Source: Rhizorhabdus phycosphaerae (GTDB lineage: Bacteria; Pseudomonadota; Alphaproteobacteria; Sphingomonadales; Sphingomonadaceae). From it: a DNA stretch of 64,000 bases. A program made the position numbers and the translations under genes. The stretch is taken from the NCBI RefSeq assembly GCF_011044255.1, contig NZ_CP049107.1, forward strand, positions 3,469,001-3,533,000. The letters run 5' to 3'. Under the pieces are notes generated by a model. It made no database searches, was not told where the DNA came from, and saw only the letters and a program-made list of their open reading frames with translations. How positions within the stretch are numbered: the first letter of the stretch is position 1; each line of letters starts with the position of its first letter. Shown here in pieces: positions 1 to 7,384 of this stretch.

Positions 1-1
1 G

Positions 2-619
2 CAGATCGACTTCGCCGACGCCTATGTGAAGCGGATGGGAACCCCTGATGCGGCGCTGATGGGCCGGCGCGTGGGTGACCTTGCCGAGGAACGCGGATGC
101 CACATCGCCGAGGTGATCATCGACATCGCGCTCGCCGATAATCTCGCCACCTCCTACGGGCTCGACGCGATCGGTCATAATGACGACGCCAAGATCGCCA
201 AGATGCTGGCGGACCCGCTGATCGGCATCGGTGCGGGCGATGGCGGGGCCCATGTCACCAATTTCGCCACCTATGGCGACACCGGCTATCTGTTCAGCCG
301 CTATGTCCGCGGCTTCGGGGCGATGCCGTTGGAGACTGCGGTGCGCAAGCTGACCCATGACGTGGCGCAGGTGTGGGGCCTGCGCGACCGCGGCCTGCTG
401 CGACCGGGCTATGCGGCCGACATCGTGCTGTTCGATCCCCAGACGATCGATCGCGGCCCGGAGATCGCCGTGGAGGATCTGCCCGCTCCGGGCTTCCGCT
501 ACATCCGCCGCGCCAGCGGCATCGACCGCGTCTTCGTCAACGGCGTGCAGGCCTATAGCCGGGACGACGGCTATGCCCCGGCGCGCGCCGGCCAGATCAC
601 CGAAAGGCAGAGTGCATGA
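2..619 (+). CDS. D-aminoacylase-like amidohydrolase, 3' part
   Basis: This is the C-terminal 205 residues of an amidohydrolase of the N-acyl-D-amino-acid deacylase type; the 5' end lies outside the window, with codons in frame from base 2. These metal-dependent TIM-barrel enzymes hydrolyse amide bonds, classically of N-acyl-D-amino acids. The fragment shows the late-barrel GIGAGDGGAHV segment, where the family keeps a catalytic Asp. It also shows the C-terminal composite beta-sandwich signature GLLRPGYAADIVLFDP, followed by a FVNG element. The gene ends with ATGA, overlapping the start of the next small gene, so it belongs to the same rightward operon. The family assignment is firm; the substrate is not, because members also act on hydantoin-like and other cyclic amides. 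Confidence 0.85.
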   Translation, partial: QIDFADAYVKRMGTPDAALMGRRVGDLAEERGCHIAEVIIDIALADNLATSYGLDAIGHNDDAKIAKMLADPLIGIGAGDGGAHVTNFATYGDTGYLFSRYVRGFGAMPLETAVRKLTHDVAQVWGLRDRGLLRPGYAADIVLFDPQTIDRGPEIAVEDLPAPGFRYIRRASGIDRVFVNGVQAYSRDDGYAPARAGQITERQSA

Positions 620-834
620 GCGTTTCGCTTCCCCCGCGCCGTCGCTTCATCCAGCCGCAGAGCGGCGACGACTGGCCGAGCATCGCCGCGCGGGTGATGC
701 CTGACACCCCGGTCGAGGCGGCGGTCGAGCAACTCAAGAGCTGGAACCTGTTCCTCGTCTTCCGCCCGGCCAGCGTGATCACGCCGTCGGACATCTTGTT
801 CATCGAGCCGCCGCAGGCGCCTGCCGGGGCGTGA
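616..834 (+). CDS. small protein of unknown function
   Basis: This 72-residue protein starts at an ATG that overlaps the amidohydrolase stop codon by 4 bases and ends overlapping the next start (GTGA). I do not recognise a named family. The segment GDDWPSIAARVMPDTPVEAAVEQLKSWN, in short pieces, loosely resembles a LysM-like pattern (a DW-x-x-I-A start and a later LxxWN), but at this length that is only a suggestion. There is no signal peptide or membrane segment. The tight overlaps on both sides are the best evidence that it is a real, translationally coupled gene. Confidence 0.6.
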   Translation: MSVSLPPRRRFIQPQSGDDWPSIAARVMPDTPVEAAVEQLKSWNLFLVFRPASVITPSDILFIEPPQAPAGA

Positions 835-1079
835 GCGACGGGGCGATGATCGAAGCGCTGTGCCTGACGCCGACGCATGACGGCGAGGCCGCGCTGGTGA
901 TCACCCTGCGCTTTGCCAATGGCGGGCGATCGAAGGTGCAGATCGATGCGGAGGGCATGCGCCGGGTGATGGCGCGCGCCGGGGTCGGCAACGCCGCCGA
1001 CCTGATCGGACGAAGCTGGGCGGTGCTCGACATCGAAGAGCCGGCCTTCATGACCAGAATGAAGCGAGAGGACAGCTGA
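831..1079 (+). CDS. small protein of unknown function
   Basis: This 82-residue protein starts at GTG 831 inside the stop of the upstream small gene and ends at 1079, where TGA overlaps the ATG of the Coq4-like gene by one base. It appears to be a compact alpha/beta protein with an acidic C-terminal stretch (VLDIEEP). I recognise no motif. The GTG start is chosen because it gives a 4-base overlap; an in-frame ATG at 846 is an alternative. Its position in an unbroken chain amidohydrolase - small - small - Coq4-like argues for a role as an accessory subunit or binding protein, which is inference. Confidence 0.6.
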   Translation: MSDGAMIEALCLTPTHDGEAALVITLRFANGGRSKVQIDAEGMRRVMARAGVGNAADLIGRSWAVLDIEEPAFMTRMKREDS

Positions 1080-1912
1080 TGAACGTAGAAACCAATCTCG
1101 CGGCCGACGAAGCCGCCTATCTGATGGGCGCCGCCGAGCCGGTGACGTCGAGCGTGCTGATCAGCAATTCCAAATATCTGAACAGCCCGCTGTTCCGCGA
1201 CGTCTATGCGCAAATGGGACTGAAGCGCGACGGCCACGACCTGCCCGATGCCTATCTGATTCCGACGTTGTCGCGCGCCATGGGCGAGGTGGTCGATCCG
1301 GTGCGGACGATGGAGCTGCTGGCGGCCGAGAAGGCCCGGCTGCCCGAATTCGCTGCCTGGCTCGACGAGCGCTTCGTGTCCGACTTCACCGCCGAGCAGA
1401 CCGCGCATTGCGCGCCGGGCACACTGGGCGCGCGCATCCATGCCTTTATCGCGGAAAGCGGCTACCAGATCGATTTCCTGTTCAAGGATGCCCCGCGCAA
1501 CGATTATGAGTTCCTGCTCAAGCGGCGTGCACAGAACCACGACATCGAGCATATGGTCACCGGCCTCTGCCCGAGCCAGGTGGGCGAGATCGCGCTGATC
1601 GTCGCCAACACGATCGCCAACGCCAATTATTTCTCGACCGATTTCGCGCATGAGCTGAACCTCTACGGCACGGTGCTGATGTCGACCTCGCTCAGCCGCG
1701 CGGGGCTGCATTATCCCAAGGCGTTGCCGTCGCTCCTCGAGGGCTTCGCCCGGGGCTATGCGCTGGGGGCCAAGCAGAAGAAGCCGTTGTTCATGGTCCG
1801 CTGGGAGGACCATCTCGACCGCCAGATCGACGACATCCGGGCGGATTTCGGCTTCGAGGACGGTCCGGAGCCCGGCTATTGGGACTGGATCTTCAAGGTT
1901 TTCAAAGGCTGA
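1079..1912 (+). CDS. Coq4-family protein (paralogue in a catabolic operon)
   Basis: This 277-residue protein carries the diagnostic Coq4 metal-site signature HDxxHx11E, here H154, D155, H158 and E170 in NHDIEHMVTGLCPSQVGE. Coq4 proteins function in ubiquinone biosynthesis; recent work assigns eukaryotic COQ4 an oxidative decarboxylation/hydroxylation step on the quinone ring. Here the gene is not beside ubi genes. It sits behind an amidohydrolase and two small genes, with a one-base overlap at its start, and ahead of an NTF2-fold gene. That context suggests a dedicated role in catabolism, perhaps on a phenolic or quinone-like intermediate, but this is inference. The length matches bacterial Coq4-like proteins. 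The alternative is that it is the cell's only Coq4 and its placement is incidental. Confidence 0.85.
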   Translation: MNVETNLAADEAAYLMGAAEPVTSSVLISNSKYLNSPLFRDVYAQMGLKRDGHDLPDAYLIPTLSRAMGEVVDPVRTMELLAAEKARLPEFAAWLDERFVSDFTAEQTAHCAPGTLGARIHAFIAESGYQIDFLFKDAPRNDYEFLLKRRAQNHDIEHMVTGLCPSQVGEIALIVANTIANANYFSTDFAHELNLYGTVLMSTSLSRAGLHYPKALPSLLEGFARGYALGAKQKKPLFMVRWEDHLDRQIDDIRADFGFEDGPEPGYWDWIFKVFKG

Positions 1913-1937
1913 CTGCTGCAGGACGGGAGAGGAAGGC

Positions 1938-2375
1938 ATGACGACGACCACCGCGCTGAAGGGCCCCGAAGGGCTGTGTCGCAGCTACGGGCAGGCGATG
2001 CTCGACAAGGATGGCCGCGCCATCGCCGGCCATTATCTGTTTCCCTATATCTCCTTCACGCTGGGCCATGTGCACAGCTTCGAGGATCGCGCGACCGCGG
2101 ACGCGGCCTGCACCGATCAGGTTGCCCGCTTCGGCCGGTCGGGAGTCGGCACCGACATCCGCCTGATCGACTACAAGATCGTGCCGGTATCCGAAGATGC
2201 CGCGCTCTGCCACCTGACCTGGGAGGTTTATCCGGTGAACGGTACCCCCGGCTGGTTGTGGACGAACGTCTATGGCTATCGCCGCAAGGGCGACGAGGAA
2301 GGCTTCGAGTTCAACGTGTCGGATAACGAGATCGGCGAACTGCTCAAGCGTTTCCCCGACTTCTACAGCCTCTGA
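1938..2375 (+). CDS. NTF2-like / SnoaL-fold protein
   Basis: This 145-residue protein has the layout of the NTF2-like cone fold: an N-terminal helix pair (GPEGLCRSYGQAMLDKDG), then alternating beta strands with conserved aromatics (GTPGWLWTNVYGYRRKG). Such proteins act as small isomerases, cyclases, dehydratases or oxygenase small subunits, or simply bind hydrophobic ligands. The ATG at 1938 is preceded by a purine-rich GAGAGGAAGG and lies 25 bases after the Coq4-like gene, so both are probably co-transcribed. The pairing suggests it handles the same intermediate. No catalytic residues can be assigned from sequence alone. Confidence 0.7.
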   Translation: MTTTTALKGPEGLCRSYGQAMLDKDGRAIAGHYLFPYISFTLGHVHSFEDRATADAACTDQVARFGRSGVGTDIRLIDYKIVPVSEDAALCHLTWEVYPVNGTPGWLWTNVYGYRRKGDEEGFEFNVSDNEIGELLKRFPDFYSL

Positions 2376-2390
2376 TGGCGTAAGGCGGCT

Positions 2391-2410
2391 GGCCCGGCGC
2401 TTGCCGGGCC
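2391..2410 (+). terminator. GC-rich hairpin between operon end and TetR gene
   Basis: A perfect 8-bp stem (GGCCCGGC / GCCGGGCC) with a GCTT loop follows the NTF2-like gene by 15 bases. No T-run follows, so it may be a weak terminator or a 3' stabilising hairpin. A near-identical CCCGGC/GCCGGG hairpin is found at 30607-30624. Confidence 0.45.
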
Positions 2411-2447
2411 GCTTGCCGAGCGTGCGGGCCATGGCTACGCAAGGTCG

Positions 2448-3161
2448 ATGCCCCGCACGAGCAGCACCTCGATTGAAGAAGCCCCGCCAGCCAAGCGGCT
2501 GACGTCGAAAGGCCTCAAGACACGGTCGGCGATCCTCGACGCGGCCGAGCGGCAATTTTCGGAGCGTGGCTTCGAGGGCGTGTCGCTTCGCCAGATCATG
2601 GATGAGGCCGGCGTTCAGATGGGGCAGCTCCAGCATTATTTCCCGACGAAGGAAGACGTCTTCGTCGGCGTTCTCGATCGCCGGCTCGAGCAGGTGACGG
2701 CCGACTATGCTGCGGCGGTCGAGGGCATGGAGGCGAGCGTGAAGGCGGGGCAGGCCGATCTCCGCGCGGTCGTGCGTGCTGGGATGTCGGTTTCGAGGGC
2801 ATGGTTGTCGGCGGATGATGCCGGACGGCACCGCTATCTCCGCATGCTCGCGCTCAGCACGATGAGCTTCGACCAGCCCGATTATGTGCGCAGCCACGGA
2901 CAGTCCTTCCAACCGCTCAACGAACGTATCATCAGGCAACTGGCCCGCCTCTATCCGCAGGCTGGCGCGGCGCGTACGCGCGCGGCCTATTATCTGATCG
3001 AGGCCAACCTGCTGTCGGTCTACGCCAATGTGGACTCGCAACTGGCGCGCTCCCGGATCGTCCGGTCGGCCGACGCCATTGCCGACCTTTACGATCATCT
3101 CGAGGATTTCCTTGTCGGCGGCATCGACGCGCTTCTCGGACGGGCAGACCGAGCAAGCTAA
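2448..3161 (+). CDS. TetR/AcrR-family transcriptional regulator
   Basis: This 237-residue protein has a TetR DNA-binding domain at about residues 22-75, including GFEGVSLRQIMDEAGV and the classic end LQHYFPTKEDVF. It is followed by an all-helical ligand-binding and dimerisation domain. It lies between the amidohydrolase/Coq4 operon and the TonB-dependent receptor, all on the plus strand, and most likely represses one or both until a pathway compound binds. An 18-base inverted repeat at 3192-3209, just downstream of its stop and in front of the receptor, is a good candidate operator. The ATG at 2448 gives a normal TetR N-terminus with a short basic lead. Confidence 0.9.
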   Translation: MPRTSSTSIEEAPPAKRLTSKGLKTRSAILDAAERQFSERGFEGVSLRQIMDEAGVQMGQLQHYFPTKEDVFVGVLDRRLEQVTADYAAAVEGMEASVKAGQADLRAVVRAGMSVSRAWLSADDAGRHRYLRMLALSTMSFDQPDYVRSHGQSFQPLNERIIRQLARLYPQAGAARTRAAYYLIEANLLSVYANVDSQLARSRIVRSADAIADLYDHLEDFLVGGIDALLGRADRAS

Positions 3162-3191
3162 TCATTTGCACAGCTGACGCTCCCCGCTGAA

Positions 3192-3209
3192 ATGGTGCAA
3201 ATGCACCAT
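3192..3209. promoter_or_regulatory. candidate TetR operator upstream of the TonB-dependent receptor
   Basis: The site is a perfect 8-bp inverted repeat, ATGGTGCA-AA-TGCACCAT, 48 bases before the chosen start of the receptor gene. A further half site TTTGCAC lies at about 3167-3173. Its size and position suit a TetR dimer, and the adjacent gene encodes one. Binding is inferred. Confidence 0.5.
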
Positions 3210-3256
3210 AGATGAAGCCGAACTGCCAGAAGCGGTCGGAAGTTGGGAGAGCGAGC

Positions 3257-5482
3257 ATGAGGGGAATCAAGGGTTTCGCGCGCGCGGCGCTGGTCGGAAC
3301 GGCTCTGGCGGGCTGGTCGTCGATCGCGATGGCACAGTCGCCGGCAGCTGCGGAAGAAGCCGTCACATCTGGCGTCGAGGACATCGTCGTCACCGCGCAG
3401 AAGCGTTCGGAGAACATCCAGCGAGTCCCGATTGCGGTGACCTCGGTGAGTGGCGTGGCGCTCGAACGCGCCCAGGTGCGCGACGTGCAGGGCCTCGCCA
3501 ACACGATCCCCAACGTCCAGATCAACAGCTTTTCCAACTCGCCGGACTCGGCAGTGTTCACTATCCGCGGCGTCGGCGTGAACGACGCCGATCCCTATGT
3601 CGGGACGACCGTGTCGGTGGTGGTCGACGGCGTACCCGTCGGCGTGAATACGGCGGCCCTGCTGTCGCTGTTCGACGTGGAGCGGGTCGAGGTGCTGCGC
3701 GGTCCGCAGGGGACGCTGTTCGGGGCCAACACGACCGGCGGCGTCGTCAACGTCATCACCAAGCAGCCGACCGGCGAGTTCGGCGGCGAGGCGCAGATCG
3801 TCTATGGCAATTACAACCGGATCGACCTGAACGCCGCGATCAACTTCCCGATCAGCGATGCACTGGCCGGCAAGGTGAGCGTGCTGCACACAGGTTCGGA
3901 CGGCTTCTTCCGCGCCTATGGCGACAATCGCCGCCTGGGCAAGCGCGACATGACCTCGGTGCGCCCCTATCTGAAATATACGGGCGACGGCTATAATGCG
4001 ACGCTGATCGGCCAATATGACCGCAGCCGGAACGGATCGCAGACCGGCGTGATCATCGCAGGCCCGGGCGAACTCTTCTACGCTCCCGGCGAGACCGATC
4101 AGGGCATCAATTTCCGCCGCGGGCAGAGCCTCGACCAGCCGGATTACAACAACCGCGACAGCTATGCGGTGACGCTCACCCAGAATATCGAAACCGGAAT
4201 CGGCGAACTGGTCGCGATCAGCAGCTATCGCGAATATGACAATGATCTCTACAGCGACGACGACGCGCAGACCGCGATCCTGCTGCAGACCCGCCGCCAG
4301 ACCAAGCAGCACCAGCTGTCGCAGGAACTGCGCCTGCACAGCGACATCAACGACCGCATCAAGCTGGTCGCGGGTGCCTTCTACTTCAGCCAGAAATACA
4401 GGCTCCTCCAGGGCGGCAAGCTCGACGGCTTCCTGCGCGGCCTCGGCCAGCCGCAGACCCAGCGGCAGAAGAACTGGTCGATCTCGGGCTTCGCGCAGCT
4501 TTATGTCCAGCTGACCGATACGGTCCGCCTGCAGGGCGGCGTCCGCGTGAGCCATGAGAAGACGACCGCGACTTCGACCACCGCGAACAGCTTCACGACG
4601 ACGCCCGGTGGGTTGTCGAGCTTCAACGATCCGCTGATCCCGGGTTCGCTGATCTCCGCGAGCGGCGCCAAGTCGTGGGACGACGTCGGCTACAAGATCG
4701 GCGTAGATTGGCAGGCTGCCCCGACGGTGCTGCTCTATGGCTATCATGCGCGCGGCTTCAAATCGGGCGGCTTCACGGGCCGCATCGCGGTGGCGCAGGA
4801 CATCGGCCCGTTCGACCCCGAGCATCTCGACACCTATGAGGTGGGCGCCAAGGCGGACCTGTTCGACCGCCACCTGCGCCTGAATCTGGCGCTGTTCTAC
4901 AACGACTACAAGAACATGCAGGTCACGCAGAACCTGACCTATCTCGACGGTCGCAACTCGGCCTCGATCCGCAACGCCGGTGGCGCCAAGACCAAGGGCG
5001 TCGAGCTGGAGGCGACGCTCGTTCCGGTCGAGGGCATCACCTTCAACGGCTCGGTCGCCTATCTCGACGCTTATTACACCAAGTACGACACCTTCGTGCT
5101 CGATGCGACGGGTCAGACGGTCGCGGTCAGCTATGCCGGCAACCGGCTGATGAATTCGCCGAAGTGGAACACCAATGTCGGCTTCACCATCCAGCAGCCG
5201 CTGGGCGGGGGCACCGTCACCGCGACCGGCAATTACAGTTATACCAGCAGCAAGTTCACCGCCTTCACCGGTCGGCCGTCCGAACTCGTTCAGTCGATCG
5301 ATCTGGCGAACGCGTCGCTGTCCTGGTCGCCCGATGGCGAACGCTGGTCGATCGGTGCATGGAGCCGCAACCTCTTCAACGAGAAATATTACGGCCAGAA
5401 GCTCAATCTGGTCGGGATCGGCACGCTCGCGTCGCTCGGCAACCCGCGCGAATATGGCCTGGATTTCAAGGTCCGCTGGTGA
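3257..5482 (+). CDS. TonB-dependent outer-membrane receptor
   Basis: This 741-residue receptor has a signal peptide (MRGIKGFARAALVG...SIAMAQ), then a TonB-box-like segment (EDIVVTAQKRSENIQRVPIA), a plug domain with VLRGPQGTLFGANTTGG, and a 22-strand type barrel to the C-terminal aromatic region (LDFKVRW). Such receptors take up substrates across the outer membrane using TonB-ExbBD energy. The ATG at 3257 is preferred over an in-frame ATG at 3212 because GGGAGA lies 6 bases upstream and the signal peptide then starts directly. It lies between the TetR gene and the oxygenase operon and ends at a strong terminator. By context it probably imports the compound degraded by the neighbouring enzymes rather than a siderophore, but this is inference. 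Confidence 0.95.
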   Translation: MRGIKGFARAALVGTALAGWSSIAMAQSPAAAEEAVTSGVEDIVVTAQKRSENIQRVPIAVTSVSGVALERAQVRDVQGLANTIPNVQINSFSNSPDSAVFTIRGVGVNDADPYVGTTVSVVVDGVPVGVNTAALLSLFDVERVEVLRGPQGTLFGANTTGGVVNVITKQPTGEFGGEAQIVYGNYNRIDLNAAINFPISDALAGKVSVLHTGSDGFFRAYGDNRRLGKRDMTSVRPYLKYTGDGYNATLIGQYDRSRNGSQTGVIIAGPGELFYAPGETDQGINFRRGQSLDQPDYNNRDSYAVTLTQNIETGIGELVAISSYREYDNDLYSDDDAQTAILLQTRRQTKQHQLSQELRLHSDINDRIKLVAGAFYFSQKYRLLQGGKLDGFLRGLGQPQTQRQKNWSISGFAQLYVQLTDTVRLQGGVRVSHEKTTATSTTANSFTTTPGGLSSFNDPLIPGSLISASGAKSWDDVGYKIGVDWQAAPTVLLYGYHARGFKSGGFTGRIAVAQDIGPFDPEHLDTYEVGAKADLFDRHLRLNLALFYNDYKNMQVTQNLTYLDGRNSASIRNAGGAKTKGVELEATLVPVEGITFNGSVAYLDAYYTKYDTFVLDATGQTVAVSYAGNRLMNSPKWNTNVGFTIQQPLGGGTVTATGNYSYTSSKFTAFTGRPSELVQSIDLANASLSWSPDGERWSIGAWSRNLFNEKYYGQKLNLVGIGTLASLGNPREYGLDFKVRW

Positions 5483-5489
5483 TGGCGGA

Positions 5490-5531
5490 GGGGCCGGCTG
5501 CACATCTCCTCGTGGTCGGCCCCGTTTTTTT
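5490..5531 (+). terminator. rho-independent terminator after the receptor gene
   Basis: A 7-bp GC stem (GGGGCCG / CGGCCCC) with a 20-base loop is followed by G and a run of seven T. It starts 7 bases after the receptor stop and ends 21 bases before the next start, so the downstream oxygenase operon probably needs its own promoter or partial readthrough. Confidence 0.8.
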
Positions 5532-5552
5532 GAACAGCAAAGGACATATCGC

Positions 5553-5999
5553 ATGACCGGCATGCCGATGGAGGTGCGCGTCGCGCTCCAGGACCTGATG
5601 ACTGCCTATTGCTATGCGGTCGACCGCCTGGGCGACGTCGACGCGTTGCTCGACCTGTTCACCGAGGATGCCGTGCTCGATTTCTCGGCGATCGGCCTGC
5701 CGGTGATGAACGGACGCGGGGAGATGAAGGCCTTCTTCGACCGGGTCTTCGCCGACATGAGCCACCATGCCCATTATATCACCAATTTTAGACCGAACGC
5801 CTATGACGGCGCGACCGCGTCGATGAGCGCCTATGTGATCGGCATGGGTCGCGCCAAGGACGGCAACAGCGTCGAGGTGCAGGTGCAGTATCGCTTCGAT
5901 GCGGTCGAGACGCCGGCCGGCTGGCAATGTCGCCGCTATTCGATGTTCTCGATGATGCCGCTGCCGGGATCGCTCGCCGAGATCCACGCGACCCGCTGA
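5553..5999 (+). CDS. SnoaL/NTF2-fold protein, probable oxygenase partner
   Basis: This 148-residue protein shows the typical SnoaL-like arrangement: AYCYAVDRLGDVDALLDLFTEDAVLDFS near the N-terminus, in pieces, then a helix and a curved sheet with HHAHYITNF. AGGA lies 9 bases before the ATG at 5553. It is followed 22 bases later by the Rieske oxygenase alpha gene. Ring-hydroxylating dioxygenase beta subunits share this fold but are usually longer (about 160-180 residues). It could therefore be a reduced beta-like subunit or an independent isomerase or dehydratase acting on the oxygenase product. I favour the second reading, weakly, because the similarity to SnoaL_4-type proteins is more obvious than to classical beta subunits. 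Confidence 0.75.
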   Translation: MTGMPMEVRVALQDLMTAYCYAVDRLGDVDALLDLFTEDAVLDFSAIGLPVMNGRGEMKAFFDRVFADMSHHAHYITNFRPNAYDGATASMSAYVIGMGRAKDGNSVEVQVQYRFDAVETPAGWQCRRYSMFSMMPLPGSLAEIHATR

Positions 6000-6021
6000 C
6001 CCCTCGCTTCAGGATATCGCC

Positions 6022-7359
6022 ATGGCCACGCTCGCCGAAAGCCGGACCGGCTATCCGGTCCACCCAGACGCTCGTCCCCCCGCCGCGCGCGGCGATCCGA
6101 TCGGCGGCGACCGTTACTGGTCGAAGGAGTTCGCCGACCGCGAATGGGAGCATATGTGGAAGCGCGTCTGGCATCTGGGCGGGCGGGTGTCGCAACTGGA
6201 GGAACCGGGCGACTTCATCGTCCACGATTTCCGCCACGAGAGCGTGGTCATGGTTCGCCAGCAGGACGGAGCCATCCGCGCTTTCTTCAATGTCTGCATG
6301 CATCGCGGCAACCGGCTGCTGTCGGTGTCGGAGGGATCGGTCAGCGGCGCGTTCACCTGCCCCTATCATGGCTGGAAATGGGGCCTCGACGGGGTGCTCG
6401 GGCAGGTGCAGGACCCGGAGGATTTCCCGCAGGGCAATCCGTGCGGCAAGCTGACGCTCAAGGAATTGCGCTGCGAGACATGGGGCGGCTTCATCTTCTG
6501 GAGCTTCGATCCGCACGCGCCCGCGCTGCTCGACTATCTCGATCCGATCCCGACGCTGTTCGCCAATCGCGACCTCGAGAAGTACACGCGGGTCGTGTGG
6601 CAGACGCTGCGGGTGAACACCAACTGGAAGTTCGCCTCGGACAATTTCAACGAGGCCTATCATATCCCCTCGGTCCATCCGCAGTTCGAGCCGATGATCG
6701 ACGACCATTATTCGACGACCCTGTTCGAGATGTATCCGAACGGCCACAACCGGATGATCGAGAAGCTGCAGCCTTCGTCGCGCTACCCGGACGCGCAGCA
6801 GATCAAGCCGCTCTGGGCCTCTGTCCTGCGCGAGTGGGACATCGATCCGGCGGACTATGAGGGGCGGGCGCAGGAAGGGCGGCTGGCGCTCCAGCGGGCG
6901 CGGCGGGAACTCGGCCCAGCACGCGGCCATGACCATTTCGCGCGGCTGACCGATGACGAACTCACCGATCAGATGCACCACACCTGCTTTCCCAATCTGA
7001 CGCTGACCGCCACCCCCGAGGGGCTGCACGTGTTCCGGACCGAGCCCGATGCCGAGGATCCCAACTGGTCGACCTTCGACTATTGGTATCTGGCGCCGCC
7101 GGTGCGCGGGATGAGCGAGATCCCCACGCTCTACGGCATGCGCCCTTATCGCGAGGCCGAGCATAGCTTCGGCGAGTTCGAGACCTATCAGACGACGATC
7201 GCGCAGGGCGATTTTCTGGCGCAGGACCTGTCGCTGGCGGTGACGCAGCAAAAGGGCTTGCGATCGATGGCATTCGGCGATTGCTATCTGGCCGGACAGG
7301 AGACGCGGGTTCGCCGCTTTCACGAAGTGATCAACGATTATCTGGAAGGCCGGCGCTGA
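6022..7359 (+). CDS. Rieske non-haem iron oxygenase, alpha subunit
   Basis: This 445-residue protein is an aromatic-ring-hydroxylating oxygenase large subunit. The Rieske [2Fe-2S] ligands are C92 and H94 (CMHRGN) and C113 and H116 (CPYHGW). The catalytic-domain iron ligands are H214 and H219 in NFNEAYHIPSVHP, with a likely Asp ligand in the late segment FLAQDLSLAV. The residue that normally bridges the Rieske and iron centres is Glu (E211) rather than the Asp of naphthalene dioxygenase; carnitine oxygenase CntA also uses Glu. No ferredoxin or reductase gene is in the window, so electrons must come from elsewhere. It sits between a SnoaL-fold gene and an SDR dehydrogenase and probably initiates catabolism of the imported compound. 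The substrate is unknown. Confidence 0.92.
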   Translation: MATLAESRTGYPVHPDARPPAARGDPIGGDRYWSKEFADREWEHMWKRVWHLGGRVSQLEEPGDFIVHDFRHESVVMVRQQDGAIRAFFNVCMHRGNRLLSVSEGSVSGAFTCPYHGWKWGLDGVLGQVQDPEDFPQGNPCGKLTLKELRCETWGGFIFWSFDPHAPALLDYLDPIPTLFANRDLEKYTRVVWQTLRVNTNWKFASDNFNEAYHIPSVHPQFEPMIDDHYSTTLFEMYPNGHNRMIEKLQPSSRYPDAQQIKPLWASVLREWDIDPADYEGRAQEGRLALQRARRELGPARGHDHFARLTDDELTDQMHHTCFPNLTLTATPEGLHVFRTEPDAEDPNWSTFDYWYLAPPVRGMSEIPTLYGMRPYREAEHSFGEFETYQTTIAQGDFLAQDLSLAVTQQKGLRSMAFGDCYLAGQETRVRRFHEVINDYLEGRR

Positions 7360-7384
7360 GCCGGATGCGAGGAGAGACAGGACG

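Noticed and set aside
3158-5563. Long minus-strand open frame opposite the TonB-dependent receptor
   Set aside because: It encodes a low-complexity Arg/Asp/Val/Ala-rich chain typical of the antisense of a GC-rich gene, and the plus-strand receptor has full-length domain evidence.
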